Notes under the pieces: model-generated
The model's database searches: none
Told to the model about the DNA's origin: nothing
Seen by the model: only the letters and a program-made list of their open reading frames with translations
Shown here: positions 60,786-64,000 of the stretch, piece by piece
Position numbering within the stretch: position 1 is the first letter of the stretch
Layout: the number at the start of each line of letters is the position of its first letter
Assembly (NCBI GenBank): GCA_947650365.1
Contig: OX393557.1
Coordinates: forward strand, 1,612,001-1,676,000
Direction: 5' to 3'
Source: Chamaelirium japonicum
Taxonomy: Eukaryota; Streptophyta; Magnoliopsida; Liliales; Melanthiaceae
Length of the DNA stretch: 64,000 nt
Made by a program: the position numbers and the translations under genes

Positions 60786-62535
60786 CGCCCAAAAGACTTA
60801 GCCCAATCGACAGGCAGATGATCGGGCGATTTTCCAAAGGATCGGGCAAAAAACGTGGTTTTTTGCCCGATCGCCCCAAGTTCCACCGGTTGGAATTGAC
60901 CGATAGGACAAATTTGATCGATCGGATAATTTTGACTGATAGCCCAAAAAGACTTCGCTCAATCGACAGGCAGACGATCGGGCGATTTTTCGAAGGATCG
61001 AGCAAAAAATATGGTTTTTTGCCCGATCACCCCAAGTTTCATTGGTTGAAATTGACTGATCGAATAATTTTAACCGATGGCCCAAAAGACTTCACCCCAT
61101 CGACAGGCAGACGATCGGGAGATTTTACAATGGATCGGACAAAAAATGTGGTTTTTGGCCCGATCGCCCCAAGCTCCACCTATTGAAATTGACCGATCGG
61201 ACAACATTGACCGATCGAACAATTTTGACCGATCGGACAATTTTGACCGATCGGACAATTTTGACCGATGGACCAAAAGACCTCGCCCAATCGACAAGCA
61301 TACGATCGGGCAATTTTCCAAAGGATCGGGCAAAAAATATGGTTTTTTTGCCCGATCGCCCCAAGCTCCACCGGTTGAAATTGACTGATCGGACAACATT
61401 GACCGATCAGACAATTTTGACCGATAAACCAAAAGACCTCGACCAATCAACAAGCAGAGGATCGGGCAATTTTCCAAAGGATCGGGCAAAAAACATGGTT
61501 TTTTGCCCGATCGCCCCAAGCTCCACTAGTTGAAATCGACCGATCGAAACAACATTGACCGATCGAACAATTTTGACCTATGGACCAAAAGACCTCGCTC
61601 GATCGACAGGCAGATGATCGGGCAATTTTCCAAAGGATCAGGCAAAAAACGTGGTTTTTTGCTCGATCGCCACAAGCTCCACCGGTTGAAATTGACAGAT
61701 CGGACAACATTGATCGATCGGACAATTTCAACCGATCAGACAATTTTTATCGATCGGACAATTTTGACCAATGGACCAAAAGACCTCGCCCAATCGACAG
61801 GCAGACGATTGGGCAATTTTCCAAAGGATCGAGCAAAAAATGTGGTTTTTTGCCCGATTGCCCCAAGCTCCACCGGTTGAAATTGACCGATCAGAACAAT
61901 ATTGATTGATCGGACAATTTTGACCGATGGACCAACAGACCTCGCCCAATCAATAGGCAGACGATCGGGCGATTTTCCAAAGGATTGGGCAAAAAACATA
62001 GTTTTTTACCCGATCGCCCCAAGCTCCACCGGTTGAAATTGACCGATCGGAACAACATTGACCGATCAGACAATTTCGACTGATCGGACAATTTTGACCG
62101 ATGGACCAAAAGACCTCGCCCAATCGATAGGCAGGCGATCGAGCGATTTTCCAAATGATCGGGTAGCTCCACCAATTGAAATTGACCGATCGAAACAACA
62201 TTGACCGATCGAACAATTTCGACTGATCGAATAATTTTGACCGATCGGACAATTTTGACCGATGGACCAAAAGACATCGTCCAATCGATAGGCAAACAAT
62301 CGGGCGATTTTTTAAAGGATCGAGCAAAAAATATACTTTTTTACCCGATCACCTCAAGTTCCATCGGTTGAAATTGACCGATCGGACTAATTTTGACCAA
62401 TCGAACAATTTTGACCGATTGGATAATTTTGACCAATTGAATAATTTGACCGATTAGATAATTTTGACCAATCGGACAAATTTGACCGATCGGCCAATAT
62501 TGACTGATCAGCCAATTTTTTGTCTGAACGGATAA
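60786..62535. repeat. Tandem array of GACCGATCGG-type units (proto-satellite)
   Basis: About ten higher-order units of 135-190 bp. Each has GCCCAATCGACAGGCAGACG, ATCGGGCGATTTTCCAAAGG, GGGCAAAAAA..TGGTTTTTTGCCC (an inverted pair), CCCCAAGCTCCACCGGTTG, then a variable number (two to five) of the 18-20-bp subunit GACCGATCGGACAATTTT. Unit length varies because the subunit count varies. At 62380-62530 only the subunits remain. Both strands show many spurious short frames. Confidence 0.92.
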
Positions 62536-62666
62536 GTTGGTCGTCAGTGCCTTCTCAGCCAGCATTGCTTAAACTCTATGACACTAACTCATCACAGGGG
62601 GTTTGAATTTTGCACTTGGCTTCCAAGTCATCCAGATCAGCCTCTAACTAACTTGGAAGGGGTAAC
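62536..62666 (+). other. 3' internal end of the Tat-type element with polypurine tract
   Basis: Short unique stretch ending ACTTGGAAGGGGTAAC; the purine-rich GGAAGGGG just before the LTR is the probable plus-strand primer. Confidence 0.6.
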
Positions 62667-63369
62667 TGTGGGTACAAATTTTGGCCAACACCCCGCGACA
62701 GGACCCACCAGCCCTACGTGGGGTCTACAAGATGGTGACAGGACCCACCAACCCTGCCTAGGGTCCACAAGATGGCAATGAGACCCACCGGCCCTGCCTG
62801 GGGTCCACAAGATGGCAACGGGACCCCCCAGCCCTGCCTGGGGTCCAGAAGACGGCCACAGAACCCGCCAGCCCTGGCTGGGGGTCCACCGAGACGACAG
62901 TGGGACCCACCAACCCCCATCTGGATCTAGACAACAGTTGTAGAAACCGCCTTCTACCCCGGTTTCTGTTCAAAAACTCTATAAATAGTAGACCCTACAA
63001 CTATAACATGATCGAATATCTGATTCCTGAATCAGACCTTCAAAAAAACCCTGAGCTCAGACATCCTGACCCCTCGATCTTCTTTTCGAAGAGATCAATG
63101 ATACTCGGCCTGTCGAGGTCACTTTGAGTAAAATGTTGGTGAATTCAGGTTGCACCTTGTACCACAGAGACGTAGGCTTCGGCTGAACTCCGAGATCATA
63201 CCATGAGTCAATCTGCTCTCTCTCTCTCTCTCTACTTATTCAAAGTTTGTACTCAAAGATATCGACCTCCGAACCTGCAGACTAGACAAATGTTTGATCA
63301 GACATTCGACTCGACTCGATTGATTGGTTGGGCGGAATCTCTGGGTCGGCACGAAGATTATCCCCCATA
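62667..63369 (+). mobile_element. 3' LTR of the Tat-type gypsy element
   Basis: TGTGGGTACAAATTTTGG to TTATCCCCCATA, 703 bp (final CA decayed to TA). TATA TCTATAAATA at 62978-62987. It retains the uninterrupted CGGTTTCTGTTC at about 62960-62971 into which the LARD inserted in the 5' LTR. Contains GGACCCACCAGCCCTGCCT-type repeats in its first 250 bp. Confidence 0.9.
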
Positions 63370-64000
63370 GGGTCAACCTGACGTTATGGCGCAGGAGTGG
63401 GATTAACTTAGAGTACACCTTCACGATCATCACGAGCGCAAGAGTGAGGTACGTTGCACCGTGTCATGCAATGTAAAGACTAGGTCTCATTCTGATCTAC
63501 CAAGGTCTTCAAGGACACTTGCGCCCGGATCTAGGTCAAACCTAAACAGCAGTATCATCATAGTTGAGAATATAGTGTAACTGGAACCGAAATTGATGAA
63601 AATTTTCAAAATGGTAAAAAAAAAAGATCTTTGAATGTTTTTTTAGGCCTTTTTAAATTCAAGTCTTTAAGGTATAGTTTTGCACATTTATAAAAATTAC
63701 TTTTAATAAGCATACCAATTACCAAATAATACTAGATTTGCATGGATCATGATAACCATAAAGAAATGTCAATTATCTTTCTAAAAAATTCATATATTTA
63801 CTTTGTTTTGTTTAACGTCATCATATCCATATCGTCCTATTATTTAATAATTGTATATGTTTTTTTTCTTCCTCTTAAAAGTCTTTATCTCTCTATTTTC
63901 CTCTATCTTTTCGCTTCATTTATTAGTTATCTCTCGACAACATTACGCTTATGTTGACAGACACACCTCTCCTCAAACAACGTCTACATCCATATTCTTT
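63370..64000. other. Right flank, no gene seen
   Basis: AT-rich towards the end, no frame with recognisable features. Begins GGGTC, the likely target duplication of the Tat-type element. Confidence 0.5.

Noticed and set aside
60786..62535. CRISPR-like repeat array
   Set aside because: Neighbouring units are all variants of the same sequence with no unique spacers of constant length, and the context is a plant retrotransposon.

Overview
The window looks like an intergenic 'TE sea' of a large flowering-plant genome. It is almost wall-to-wall LTR retrotransposons in decay: Ty1/copia elements with initiator-tRNA-Met type primer sites, Ty3/gypsy chromoviruses of the Tekay/Del type, and a Ty3/gypsy element of the Tat type. 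Small hAT-like and Mutator-like DNA transposons are scattered between and inside them. A monocot is my guess from the overall style only; nothing here proves it. I found no rRNA gene, tRNA gene, CRISPR array or complete host gene. The only piece that looks like host genic DNA is a CpG-dense stretch at about 19.2-19.8 kb on the minus strand.

Layout. 1-5.25 kb: two minus-strand copia elements joined to each other. The left one has gag, protease, integrase and reverse transcriptase. The right one keeps only gag/protease, a primer site and its 5' LTR. 5.3-5.9 kb: an LTR that is a relative of the one at 17.7-18.6 kb. 5.93-10.35 kb: a plus-strand copia element with a 151-bp LTR and a gag-pol broken by stops and frameshifts. 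10.4-15.12 kb: the 3' end of a Tekay/Del chromovirus (integrase, chromodomain, 3.26-kb LTR with 147-bp tandem repeats). 15.1-18.6 kb: LTR pieces with a hAT-like insertion (16296-17151) and a Mutator-like MITE (17983-18277). 18.6-21.4 kb: probable host DNA with a 5' gene fragment and a hAT-like MITE.

21.38-37.83 kb is one minus-strand copia element. Its 3' LTR was split by a second, complete but dead copia element at 22521-32283, with 2.26-kb LTRs and target duplication GTTGG. 38.36-63.37 kb is one Tat-type gypsy element whose 5' LTR was split by a 12.35-kb element at 38653-51004. That inner element has LTRs of about 4.95 kb and only 2.46 kb between them, with no recognisable gene: the anatomy of a LARD (large retrotransposon derivative). 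Its target duplication is GTTTC, and the uninterrupted target is preserved in the Tat element's other LTR at about 62.97 kb.

How the parts relate. The Tat element has gag, protease, reverse transcriptase, two RNase H domains and integrase on the plus strand. Downstream of integrase it carries, in order: a 100-bp tandem array; an antisense accessory gene with candidate introns, a coiled coil and its own TATA/G-box promoter (57.9-60.7 kb); an 18-bp minisatellite; and a 1.75-kb array built on a GACCGATCGG-type motif. This 3' module is the most interesting part of the window. By-eye LTR comparison gives the expected order of ages: the outer Tat LTRs differ at roughly a tenth of positions, the inner LARD LTRs at roughly a twentieth.
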